IMG/VR virus record: IMGVR_UViG_3300047325_000009 | Span: 1-33,732 of that record | Source of the DNA: a virus | DNA: 33,732 nucleotides | Reading direction: 5' to 3' (one strand) | In this document: positions 6,168-12,640 of the stretch, one piece after another | Position numbering within the stretch: position 1 is the first letter of the stretch | Layout: every line of letters begins with the position of its first letter | Notes under the pieces: model-generated | Database searches by the model: none | What the model was told of the DNA's origin: nothing | Seen by the model: the letters and a program-made list of their open reading frames with translations, nothing else | Position numbers and translations under genes: made by a program

Positions 6168-6566
6168 ATGGACGAGAAGCACTTCGATCGACCGTTGGTT
6201 CACTACGGCTTCATGCTGCCGGGCGCGGACCATCAGCTTGGTGGAGAGCCGCTGGAGATGTACCGCGACGACGGCAACGTGTCGCTGGTCGGGACCGAGA
6301 CGGGCTTGCATGTCGCGCACAAGCCTGGCGCCCCAAGATGGATGTCAACCCACGAAGAGTTCGAGCGCGCCTTTGCTGTGATCCGCGAGCAGTCCGAGCA
6401 GATCGCGTCCATGTCCGACCAGATCGGCAACCTAATCGGCGAGCGCGACAAGCTGCTGGAAGAGTTGGACGCGCTTCGGCCTAAGTCTCCACCCGTCGCG
6501 CCCTCGAACCCGTGGGGCAAGCGGCACGATGGACGGGCGCCGGACTGGCATGAGGAGGGTAAGTGA
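6168..6566 (+). CDS. 132-residue protein with coiled coil
   Basis: CAGGAG at 6156-6161 lies best placed for ATG 6168, though an ATG at 6165 directly precedes it. The N-terminal half is compact (FDRPLVHYGFMLPGADHQLG, GGEPLEMYRDDGNVSLVGTE). The second half is a clear coiled coil, FERAFAVIREQSEQIASMSD then QIGNLIGERDKLLEELDALR, and the end is Pro- and charge-rich (APSNPWGKRHDGRAPDWHEE). It may bind a partner through the coil. No enzyme motif is visible and I do not know a family. Confidence 0.55.
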   Translation: MDEKHFDRPLVHYGFMLPGADHQLGGEPLEMYRDDGNVSLVGTETGLHVAHKPGAPRWMSTHEEFERAFAVIREQSEQIASMSDQIGNLIGERDKLLEELDALRPKSPPVAPSNPWGKRHDGRAPDWHEEGK

Positions 6567-6793
6567 TGGTAGCCCCCGCACCCACCCTAGACGGCGTCAC
6601 GTATCGACAGCAGTGCGAGGCGCCGACTGAGCCGGGTTGGTATTATCGCGAGGTGGGCCAAGAGTGTGAGCCGACACGCGTTGTGCGCGATCGTGACGGG
6701 CATTTGGTTTGTGGCTACCACGGAGACGGTTTGCCGCATTATCTCGGCTATCATCGCTGGTTCGGCCCCGTCATGACGTGCAGGGAGGGCTAA
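6566..6793 (+). CDS. 75-residue hypothetical protein
   Basis: The ATG overlaps the previous stop, and GAGGAGGG lies just upstream. It reads MVAPAPTLDGVTYRQQCEAP, then EPGWYYREVGQECEPTRVVR and HYLGYHRWFGPVMTC. It is rich in Tyr, Trp and Cys, suggesting a small beta-rich fold. The phrase EPGWYYREV with a closing RWFGPV is reminiscent of short phage proteins that wrap around a W-Y-Y core. Function unknown. Confidence 0.55.
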   Translation: MVAPAPTLDGVTYRQQCEAPTEPGWYYREVGQECEPTRVVRDRDGHLVCGYHGDGLPHYLGYHRWFGPVMTCREG

Positions 6794-6795
6794 CC

Positions 6796-6948
6796 ATGGC
6801 CTGGGTGCTGATCATCATCACGCTGTCCGGCAGCGTTGATCATGTGCAGTTTCAAAGCGAGGCAACGTGCCAGGCGGCTGCGACAACGCTGCCGGACCAG
6901 TTGCGTATGTCGGCAAGCGTGAAGTTCGCAAAGTGTTTCCCGCTGTGA
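6796..6948 (+). CDS. 50-residue possibly exported Cys-containing protein
   Basis: MAWVLIIITLSGSVDHVQFQ opens with a short hydrophobic segment. Then comes FQSEATCQAAATTLPDQLRM and a final Cys (VKFAKCFPL). The two cysteines and the leader-like start suggest a tiny periplasmic protein with a disulfide. Similar short proteins with an N-terminal strand and a C-AAA-L helix are common in phage accessory regions. The last bases overlap the next start. Confidence 0.5.
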   Translation: MAWVLIIITLSGSVDHVQFQSEATCQAAATTLPDQLRMSASVKFAKCFPL

Positions 6949-7175
6949 GCGTTGTGGATTTAGAAGCGTTCAAGCGCACCAAAGGCGGTGATGACGCTCA
7001 ATGGGTTTGCTGCCCCGTTTGCGATGGATCGGAATTTGCCGTCGTCGCTCGGTTCGCTGGAGACAAACCGTTTGTTGCCTATATCGTTTGTCCAAGCGAA
7101 GCATGCGCTGGAAACGAAGGCATCCCAATTGTCGGCGGTTTTCTCGGCGTGATCGGGGTGGGGGGCGTGATATGA
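6945..7175 (+). CDS. 76-residue zinc-ribbon-like protein
   Basis: Starting from GTG 6945 (overlapping the preceding stop), the product is MSVVDLEAFKRTKGGDDAQW, then VCCPVCDGSEFAVVARF, then AYIVCPSEACAGNEGIPIVG. CPVC and CPSEAC with about 30 residues between them form a two-part cysteine set typical of a zinc ribbon. It may bind DNA, RNA or protein. Its stop overlaps the next ATG, so it is translated within the same coupled chain. Confidence 0.55.
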   Translation: MSVVDLEAFKRTKGGDDAQWVCCPVCDGSEFAVVARFAGDKPFVAYIVCPSEACAGNEGIPIVGGFLGVIGVGGVI

Positions 7176-7468
7176 GCGCGCCTCCCATTTCAGCGGACGC
7201 CCTGGCGATCATCGTTCTCCGAGCCGTGGAGATGAGCGACCCGGACGCTTACATCGCTTCAGGCGATGACGACATCGTCTCGATCGACGGGAAGTTCGAT
7301 TTGGTTTTTGTAGCGGCAGTCATGGTCCGTAGCAGCATAAATGTTTACAGGCTCAAAAGCCTCCCAGACTGCGCAGGTAATTTCTTGCGGTCGAACTGTT
7401 CCGTCAGTGGCTCGTCGGCGACATGTCGGTCACTGAGATCGCGGCCTGCCACCATGAGCCGGTCGTGA
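7172..7468 (+). CDS. hypothetical protein with a recombined C-terminus
   Basis: The first 55 residues look native: MSAPPISADALAIIVLRAVE, DDDIVSIDGKFDLVFVAAVM. After about position 7330 the sequence turns into Ser/Arg/Cys-rich residues (SNCSVSGSSATCRSLRSRPA) that look like out-of-frame translation. In another frame this later DNA encodes the end of a DUF4326-type protein. I therefore infer a deletion that joined the 5' part of this gene to the 3' part of another. The original gene probably ended soon after FVAAVMVRS. Confidence 0.4.
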   Translation: MSAPPISADALAIIVLRAVEMSDPDAYIASGDDDIVSIDGKFDLVFVAAVMVRSSINVYRLKSLPDCAGNFLRSNCSVSGSSATCRSLRSRPATMSRS

Positions 7469-7608
7469 GCATGCACGATCAACGCTCGGCCATTCTCGCC
7501 GGCATCCCCGGCCTTCGTGGCAAGGATCTTGGCTGCTGGTGCAGACCGGGCGATCCCTGCCACGCCGATGTCCTTCTCGAACTCGCCAACACTGAAAGGG
7601 AACCTCAG
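7379..7608 (+). pseudogene. 3' remnant of a DUF4326 gene
   Basis: In this frame a stop codon is followed by FLAVELFRQWLVGDMSVTEI and later LAGIPGLRGKDLGCWCRPGD and PCHADVLLELAN. The last motif, GKDLGCWC...PCHADVLLELAN, is the hallmark C-terminus of DUF4326 proteins. The N-terminal half of the family is absent, replaced by the end of the gene at 7172. No stop separates the remnant from the next gene, so a start at ATG 7423 would give an accidental fusion. Most likely non-functional. Confidence 0.6.
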
Positions 7609-8484
7609 ATGAAAGCCTCCAACGCGGCCAGGGCTGCGGTTTTGGTCGACGCATATCACGGCCTGTCGCGGATGCAGACCATCAGCCTGCGCGATGCCGG
7701 CGCACCCGGCGTTTCCGACATCGCACTCGATCCCGCAACGCGCGCCAAGCTGCTGCCGACGGTTCAGCGCTTGATCGAAGGTGAGTTGAAGCAAATCGGC
7801 GTCGTGCTGGACATCGGCACTGCCGAAACCGCCGCCAACGAGATGACCCCCGGCGCACCGTATGCCGGCGGCTTCTATGCGGGCCAGATCGTCGTCGATG
7901 GCTTCACCTATGCCCTGGTGGTGGCCCCGAAGCATGTCGGCGAAATCGACTGGGTCGTCTGGAAGACAGATTGGACCAAGGCCACGCCCGGCACGCAGTC
8001 GGTCTGCGACGGCTACGCGAACACCGAGGCGATGATCGCGGCTGGCGGCCATCCGATCGCCGACTGGATTCTCAAGGTCCGCAACGACTGGCACGATGAC
8101 GCCCACATCCCCTCGCGTGATGAGCTTGAGGTGATCTATCGGAACCTCAAGCCGACGGCGTCGAGCAATTACACCTACGCCAGCCGGGCCGCCCGCTGGG
8201 GCGTCGATCCGGGCAAGTACAACTGCTGCGACGGAAACGGCAACGGTCACAATGCCTCTTCAGCCCCAGCTGGCGATGCCTATACCGGATCGAGCCCGGC
8301 CCAGACCGACGCCGCGGCGTTTCGCGAGGGGGGAGACGAGGCTATGTCGCGCGCCTGGTACTGGACCAGCACCGAGTTCGGTCCGGGCGGCGCGTGGCTC
8401 CACGACTTCGGCGACGGCGGCCAGAACCTCGTCGGCAAGCTCCTCGATCTCCGCGCCCGGGCCGTCCGCAAAGTCCTCATTTAG
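7609..8484 (+). CDS. DUF1566/lectin-like phage protein
   Basis: 291 residues from ATG 7609, with AAAGGGA 8-14 nt upstream. The N-terminal part (MKASNAARAAVLVDAYHGLS) leads into a region with DWVVWKTDWTKATPGTQSVC and NDWHDDAHIPSRDELEVIYR. The end, RAWYWTSTEFGPGGAWLHDF then LLDLRARAVRKVLI, has the W-TSTE ... AW ... RAVR pattern of DUF1566 domains, which take a C-type-lectin-like fold and usually bind surface ligands. The frame is open further upstream into a DUF4326 remnant, which I treat as a separate broken gene. It could be a host-range or moron protein; no reverse transcriptase or template repeat of a diversity-generating system is seen in this window. Confidence 0.7.
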   Translation: MKASNAARAAVLVDAYHGLSRMQTISLRDAGAPGVSDIALDPATRAKLLPTVQRLIEGELKQIGVVLDIGTAETAANEMTPGAPYAGGFYAGQIVVDGFTYALVVAPKHVGEIDWVVWKTDWTKATPGTQSVCDGYANTEAMIAAGGHPIADWILKVRNDWHDDAHIPSRDELEVIYRNLKPTASSNYTYASRAARWGVDPGKYNCCDGNGNGHNASSAPAGDAYTGSSPAQTDAAAFREGGDEAMSRAWYWTSTEFGPGGAWLHDFGDGGQNLVGKLLDLRARAVRKVLI

Positions 8485-8496
8485 CCTTCGTCATTT

Positions 8497-8517
8497 CCGG
8501 GCCGTTTAGCGGCCCGG
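8497..8517 (+). terminator. 8-bp stem-loop between accessory genes
   Basis: CCGGGCCG (8497-8504) and CGGCCCGG (8510-8517) form a perfect stem with a 5-nt loop, 12 nt after the stop of the DUF1566 gene. The following sequence CTTCTCC is only weakly U-rich. Confidence 0.45.
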
Positions 8518-8537
8518 CTTCTCCAATGGAGATGCAG

Positions 8538-8810
8538 ATGTCCAGAAACTTCGGTCATCCGGCCCCGCAACGCGATGCGACCAACGTCATCGACATGTCG
8601 GCCCGGCACTACGTCCCGGGCCCGCTCGACCTCTACGAGCGCGAGGAAGCCGCCCGCATCATTGGTGCCCATGACGGCGACCACCGGGCGCTGACGCTGG
8701 CGCAGACCGCCCAGATCACCCGCGAGGAAAAGGCTTTCCTGATCAAGGCGAGCGTGCTGCTGGCCATTGTCGTCGCGGCGATCGCCGGCGCGTGCACGGT
8801 GTGGGGCTGA
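8538..8810 (+). CDS. 90-residue tail-anchored membrane protein
   Basis: GGAG at 8528-8531 is best placed for ATG 8538, although an in-frame ATG at 8526 exists. The product is MSRNFGHPAPQRDATNVIDM, then YEREEAARIIGAHDGDHRAL, and a C-terminal hydrophobic helix (about residues 67-90, FLIKASVLLAIVVAAIAGAC). It should be anchored by its C-terminus in the inner membrane, with the charged part in the cytoplasm. No known family. Confidence 0.5.
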   Translation: MSRNFGHPAPQRDATNVIDMSARHYVPGPLDLYEREEAARIIGAHDGDHRALTLAQTAQITREEKAFLIKASVLLAIVVAAIAGACTVWG

Positions 8811-8812
8811 TC

Positions 8813-8923
8813 ATGGCCGCCGTGTCACCAAACTCCATCGCCCGTCTCCGCGTCCGCAAGGGCTGGACCCAGGTGCGTCTGGCCAAGGCGGCGCGCATCG
8901 GCGTCCTGCAACTGAAGGATTGA
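8813..8923 (+). pseudogene. truncated XRE-type HTH fragment
   Basis: MAAVSPNSIARLRVRKGWTQ followed by VRLAKAARIGVLQLKD: the first two helices of a Cro/C1 HTH (LRVRKGWTQVRLAKAARIG) are plain, but the recognition helix and the rest are missing, and the 36-residue frame ends abruptly. It is probably the 5' stump of a regulator gene. Confidence 0.45.
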
Positions 8924-8926
8924 ATA

Positions 8927-9187
8927 ATGTCCACGATCCCCTGGAACACCGTCTTCAATGCTGACGGACTATCTGACCGAGGCCCAAGAATGACCGACCT
9001 AACCCGCCTCCGCTCGATCCTGTCCGCACAGTACGCCAGAAACGGCGGCCTCAAACGCATCTCGCACGAGTCAGGCGTGAACCCAGCGACGCTATCCGCG
9101 ATCATGGACGGGCGCGTGATCCCGCAGGCTCGGACTGTCGAGACGGTGCTGGCCGCGTTTGACCGCCTGACACAGCGCGCCGACTAG
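8927..9187 (+). CDS. small HTH DNA-binding protein
   Basis: 86 residues from ATG 8927 (AAGGA about ten bases upstream), or 65 from ATG 8990. The shared part is MTDLTRLRSILSAQYARNGG, then LKRISHESGVNPATLSAIMD, GRVIPQARTVETVLAAFDRL. The segment ISHESGVNPATLSAIMDGR is a regular helix-turn-helix with the recognition helix NPATLSAIM, like lambda-repressor-type proteins. It stands last before the portal gene, and a promoter-like sequence overlaps its 3' end, so it may regulate the late genes or its own chain. This last point is inference. Confidence 0.6.
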   Translation: MSTIPWNTVFNADGLSDRGPRMTDLTRLRSILSAQYARNGGLKRISHESGVNPATLSAIMDGRVIPQARTVETVLAAFDRLTQRAD

Positions 9188-9195
9188 TCTACACT
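9167..9195 (+). promoter_or_regulatory. possible sigma70-type promoter before portal
   Basis: CTGACA at 9167-9172, a 17-nt spacer and TACACT at 9190-9195 match the -35/-10 layout. A start near 9202 would place the conserved 30-nt late element in the 5' leader of the portal message. Consensus match only. Confidence 0.4.
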
Positions 9196-9209
9196 GCCCC
9201 CGTTCGCCC

Positions 9210-9240
9210 CGTCGTGATGACGCGGTTGTCCCTGAGATGG
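9210..9240 (+). promoter_or_regulatory. late element, copy 1 (portal)
   Basis: CGTCGTGATGACGC followed by GGTTGTCCCTGAGATGG, directly upstream of the portal start. It aligns with copies at 12603 and 31297 (consensus CGTCG-GATGACGCNG, then YGTCCCT and AGATGG or a variant). All three stand just before the ribosome binding site of a new unit and could be a promoter, operator, RNA hairpin or processing site. Confidence 0.55.
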
Positions 9241-9247
9241 AAATGCG

Positions 9248-11122
9248 ATGTCCGTAGCTGCCCAGAAGCCGCCCGCGAAGTCACCGCCGCCCGGCAAGTC
9301 TGGCCCGTCGTCCAGCGCGGCATATACGCAAGCGTCCCCTGGTCTGCTGGCAGAACAACCATCCGAGGCGCAGATCCGCGAGGTTGACGCGGCCGAGCAA
9401 GCCAACTGGAACACGTTGCGTGGGCATCTGGAGGCGCGGCTTGTAGCGCTGCGCAACTGGCGCCAATCCTGGTGGCAACAGAACTGGTCCGACCTTGCCG
9501 AGTTCATCCTGCCGCGTCGCTCGATCTGGCTGACGCAGTCCACAGGCGGCAACCCGAGCCCGAACAATATGACGCGCGGTCGGCCGATCAATTCGGCGAT
9601 CACGGACCCGACGCAAACCTATGCTGTCCGCGTGTGCTCGTCAGGCCTCATGTCTGGTCTCGCCAGCCCTAGCCGCCCGTGGTTCAAGGTCAAGCCGGCG
9701 ATCAAGAAATTCGAACTGGATTCCGAGGGCCGCGCTTATCTCGATGACATTGAGGAGCGCATGTACACGGTGCTGGCCGGATCGAATTTCTACAACTCGT
9801 TCGCGCAGGAATGCGAAGATCTGGTTGTGTTCGGCACCGGGCCGTCGATCATGTACGAGGACGAGGAAGACTTGATCCGCCTCTACAACCCGGCAATCGG
9901 CGAATATTTCCTGGCATCCAGTGCCACATTGCGCATCAACGGCCTGTATCGCCTGTTCGTGATGACGGTCGCGCAGATCGTGGATTTCTTCAAGCTGGAG
10001 AACTGCCCGGCCGAGATCCAGAAGGCATGGGAATCCAAAGGCGGCGAGCTAGAGCAAGAGCGCATCATCGCGCACTCGATCGAGCCCAATTTCGGCATCG
10101 GCAAATCGAACGCTGGCATCGTTCCGGGCAATTACACTTGGCGCGAAGTGTTCTGGGTCTATGGCTCTGGTTCGCCCTATCCGTTGTCAATGGAAGGTTT
10201 CGTTGATCAGCCGTTTACCGCCGCGCGATGGGCCACACAGTCGAACGACGCTTATGGCCGTTCGCCGGGCATGGACGTGCTGCCGGACGTGATGCAGTTG
10301 CAGGTCATGACGCGGCGCATGGCCGAGGCGATCGAGAAGCAGGTTCGGCCGCCGCTGATCGGCGATATGAGCCTGAAGAACCAGCCGTCGAGCACGCTGC
10401 CGGGACATCTGACCTACGTCAACAATCTCGGGCCTGGCACTGGCATCCGGTCGATTTACGACGTGAACCCGGATATTGCGGCAATGTCGCAGAACATCCT
10501 GGCGATCGAAAACCGCATCAAGGTCGGACTGTTCAACGATCTGTTCCTCATGCTGGAGCAGGCGCCAAACGCCAAGATGACGGCTTACGAGGTCGCGCAG
10601 AAGGTTCAGGAAAAGCTTCAAGTCGTCGGACCCGTGATCGAAGGGCTATTGACCGAAAGCCTCAAGCCGAAACTCAAGCGCCTGTTCGGCATTATGCAGC
10701 GTCAAGGCATGATCGATCCGCCGCCGAAATCGCTCCAAGGTGTGCCCCTGGCAATCGATTTCGTCTCCATGCTGGCCCTGGCGCAGAAGGCGGCGGCGAC
10801 GGGTGGCATCGAGCGCCTGGTCGCGATCATCGGCAACATGGAGCCGCTGTTCCCGGACGTGAAGGACAACATCAACTCGGACGAGATGATCCGCGAAATG
10901 AACGATCTCTTGGGAAACCCCGAGAAGATCCTGAATGGCCCCGAGCAGGTTCAGGCGATCCGAGCGGCCAACCAACAGGCAGCAGCGGCGCAACAGAAGA
11001 TGGCAGCGATTTCTCAGATGGCCGAAGCGGCAGGAAAGGCAGCCCCAGCCGGCGCGGTTCTGGCATCGCTCGGGCAGGGCGCACATGGGGCCGGTTTGGG
11101 TTCGCCGGAAGTCACGCCGTGA
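9248..11122 (+). CDS. portal (head-tail connector) protein
   Basis: 624 residues, the usual size for podoviral portals. The product forms the dodecameric ring at one capsid vertex through which DNA is packaged and ejected, and it docks terminase and the tail adaptor. After a Pro-rich N-terminus, the family pattern is clear: NWSDLAEFILPRRSIW (near 90), SSGLMSGLASPSRPWFKVKP (near 140), EDLVVFGTGPSIMYEDEE, NPAIGEYFLA, and MTAYEVAQKVQEKLQVVGPV (near 450). The C-terminal tail is Ala/Gln-rich (QQAAAAQQKMAAISQMAEAA), a likely helical barrel region. It opens the head operon after the conserved late element. Confidence 0.93.
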   Translation: MSVAAQKPPAKSPPPGKSGPSSSAAYTQASPGLLAEQPSEAQIREVDAAEQANWNTLRGHLEARLVALRNWRQSWWQQNWSDLAEFILPRRSIWLTQSTGGNPSPNNMTRGRPINSAITDPTQTYAVRVCSSGLMSGLASPSRPWFKVKPAIKKFELDSEGRAYLDDIEERMYTVLAGSNFYNSFAQECEDLVVFGTGPSIMYEDEEDLIRLYNPAIGEYFLASSATLRINGLYRLFVMTVAQIVDFFKLENCPAEIQKAWESKGGELEQERIIAHSIEPNFGIGKSNAGIVPGNYTWREVFWVYGSGSPYPLSMEGFVDQPFTAARWATQSNDAYGRSPGMDVLPDVMQLQVMTRRMAEAIEKQVRPPLIGDMSLKNQPSSTLPGHLTYVNNLGPGTGIRSIYDVNPDIAAMSQNILAIENRIKVGLFNDLFLMLEQAPNAKMTAYEVAQKVQEKLQVVGPVIEGLLTESLKPKLKRLFGIMQRQGMIDPPPKSLQGVPLAIDFVSMLALAQKAAATGGIERLVAIIGNMEPLFPDVKDNINSDEMIREMNDLLGNPEKILNGPEQVQAIRAANQQAAAAQQKMAAISQMAEAAGKAAPAGAVLASLGQGAHGAGLGSPEVTP

Positions 11123-11192
11123 CGGCAATCACACATCTTGTTGTCAAGCGGAAATTCATGCTACATATTGTGCGGGATGGGGTGAGGGCCGA

Positions 11193-11429
11193 ATGAGCGC
11201 AGACATCAATGAGCCGGAAGCGCTGATGCGTTTTATGGAAGGATTGAAGCAGGCCGCAGGGTCCGCTCACATCCTCGCCCATGCGCAGCAGAATCCAGGC
11301 TGGCTCAAGATCCGCGATCTTCTGGAAGCGACCCGTGCGCAGGGGACCAAGATGGCAGTCCGCACGCCGCTATCCCGACAAGCCGCCCGTGAATCCATTG
11401 ATGCTTACGCCCGGCATCACGCATCGTGA
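11193..11429 (+). CDS. 78-residue head-region hypothetical protein
   Basis: MSADINEPEALMRFMEGLKQ, then NPGWLKIRDLLEATRAQGTK and SRQAARESIDAYARHHAS. It is a small, mostly helical protein sitting between portal and the Bbp19-like gene, where related podophages also have one or two small genes of unknown role. Its TGA overlaps the GTG start of the next gene. Confidence 0.6.
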   Translation: MSADINEPEALMRFMEGLKQAAGSAHILAHAQQNPGWLKIRDLLEATRAQGTKMAVRTPLSRQAARESIDAYARHHAS

Positions 11430-11773
11430 GCGAAACCGTTCCCTACGAGACCGACGATACCGGCGTGGTCGATACCAGCGATCCGAAGTCGGTCAATAAC
11501 GCTCGGAAGAAAGAGGCGCGTCTCGCCGCTGATCGGGCGAAGGTCGTGACCGCGATTATGGACATCACGGCCGGGCGTCTCTGGCTCTATGAGTTGCTGG
11601 CGTTTTGCAAAATGTACACGCCCGCGTTCAGTCCGGTGAACCCCGATCCATGCGTGACGGCGTTTGCCTGCGGAATGCAGAACGTGGGCCTCCGCGTGCT
11701 GGCCGAGATCCAGGCCGCCGCACCGAAGCAATACCTGACTATGATCGCTGAAGCGAAAGCGGAGGGCCTGTAA
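11426..11773 (+). CDS. Bbp19-like protein
   Basis: 115 residues beginning at GTG 11426. The core VVTAIMDITAGRLWLYELLA, then FACGMQNVGLRVLAEIQAAA and PKQYLTMIAEAKAE, follows the pattern of Bbp19 family proteins of the BPP-1 group (GR-WL--LL ... EG-R-VG--LL--I ... P--Y--M--E). These lie between portal and scaffold genes and are probably involved in head assembly; the exact role is not known to me. The start overlaps the upstream stop and the last base overlaps the next ATG. Confidence 0.75.
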   Translation: MSETVPYETDDTGVVDTSDPKSVNNARKKEARLAADRAKVVTAIMDITAGRLWLYELLAFCKMYTPAFSPVNPDPCVTAFACGMQNVGLRVLAEIQAAAPKQYLTMIAEAKAEGL

Positions 11774-12558
11774 TGTCTGTCTCCGATATCGCCCCGGCCG
11801 CTCCCGTCGAGGCCACCCCGATTGCGCCCGTTGTCGCTGATGTGGCGCCGGCTGCCGCCGCACCTTCCGTTGAAGCCGCTCCGGTCGTCGCGCCCGTCGT
11901 AGAGGCAGCGCCTGTTGCCCCCGTTGCGCCGCCAGCGCCGACGCTGCTTGGTGAGCCTACGCCCGAACCTGTGGCGCCTGTCGCGGAGCCGACCGCAGAC
12001 TCGCCCATCGAGAATGCCGAGGGACAGTCCGATGAACCGGCTCCTCTCCCGACATATGAGCCGTTTACCTATCCCACGGGACTCGTCCCTGCGGAGGGTC
12101 GGCTCGCCGAGTTCACGGAATTGCTGGGCGGATTCGAAGCGAAATCGAAAGCCGGTCACGAGTTCGTGCAGGAGTTCGGCCAATCGTTGATCGACTACCA
12201 TGTCGCGGAAGTTCAGAAGACCGTCGAGCGCATCGAACAGGCCCGTCAAGCCGAAGCCGCTGCGCAAGCTCATGCCGACCTGGAAGCATTCCGGGCCGAT
12301 CCTGAGATTGGCGGCAATCGAGCCGATACGACCGTGGCGGCTGTCAACAAGCTCATTCGCACGCATTTCGGGACGGAAGCGGAACAGGCGGAATTTCGCG
12401 CGGTCTTGGTGAAAGCCAACCTTGCGAACAATCCCGTCGTGATCCGCGCTTTGGCTCGTGTGGCCGCAGCGAAGGGCGAAGGCCGACAGCTTGCAGCAGT
12501 AGCACCGCCGCCAGCGCCAAAGTCCAAGACCCAGGCGATGTACGGTAAACGCGCATAG
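11773..12558 (+). CDS. scaffold / capsid assembly protein
   Basis: 261 residues placed directly before the major capsid gene, the standard position for a scaffold. The first 85 residues are a disordered Pro/Ala/Val-rich tract (many APVVA and APVAP repeats). They are followed by a helical domain: FTELLGGFEAKSKAGHEFVQ, a long coiled coil VAEVQKTVERIEQARQAEAA, and ADTTVAAVNKLIRTHFGTEA with LVKANLANNPVVIRALARVA. A basic tail ends PKSKTQAMYGKRA. The NPVVIRALARVA helix and basic end are typical of podoviral scaffolds, which bind coat protein through the C-terminus and leave the shell during maturation. Confidence 0.75.
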   Translation: MSVSDIAPAAPVEATPIAPVVADVAPAAAAPSVEAAPVVAPVVEAAPVAPVAPPAPTLLGEPTPEPVAPVAEPTADSPIENAEGQSDEPAPLPTYEPFTYPTGLVPAEGRLAEFTELLGGFEAKSKAGHEFVQEFGQSLIDYHVAEVQKTVERIEQARQAEAAAQAHADLEAFRADPEIGGNRADTTVAAVNKLIRTHFGTEAEQAEFRAVLVKANLANNPVVIRALARVAAAKGEGRQLAAVAPPPAPKSKTQAMYGKRA

Positions 12559-12602
12559 ACTACCGCCTTTTTATGTGAGCCCTCGGCAAGCTCATTAAGC
12601 AG

Positions 12603-12631
12603 CGTCGGATGACGCCGCGTCCCTTAGATGG
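12603..12631 (+). promoter_or_regulatory. late element, copy 2 (major capsid)
   Basis: CGTCGGATGACGCCGCGTCC followed by CTTAGATGG, 10 nt before the major capsid start. It is nearly identical over the core to copy 3 (GTCGGATGACGCYGCGTCCC) and resembles copy 1. The core can fold as GGATG/CGTCC with a 6-nt loop, and the only core difference (C/T) falls in that loop. Confidence 0.6.
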
Positions 12632-12640
12632 AGCCTCGTA

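Noticed and set aside
7345-8250. A 301-codon leftward open frame opposite the DUF1566 gene
   Set aside because: It mirrors GC-rich coding on the plus strand; the product is Arg/Ala/Gly-rich without domain pattern, and the plus-strand gene has recognisable motifs.
10228-11196. A 322-codon rightward frame inside the portal gene
   Set aside because: Composition (Arg/Gly/Ala/His) and absence of a ribosome binding site show it is a shadow of the portal coding frame.
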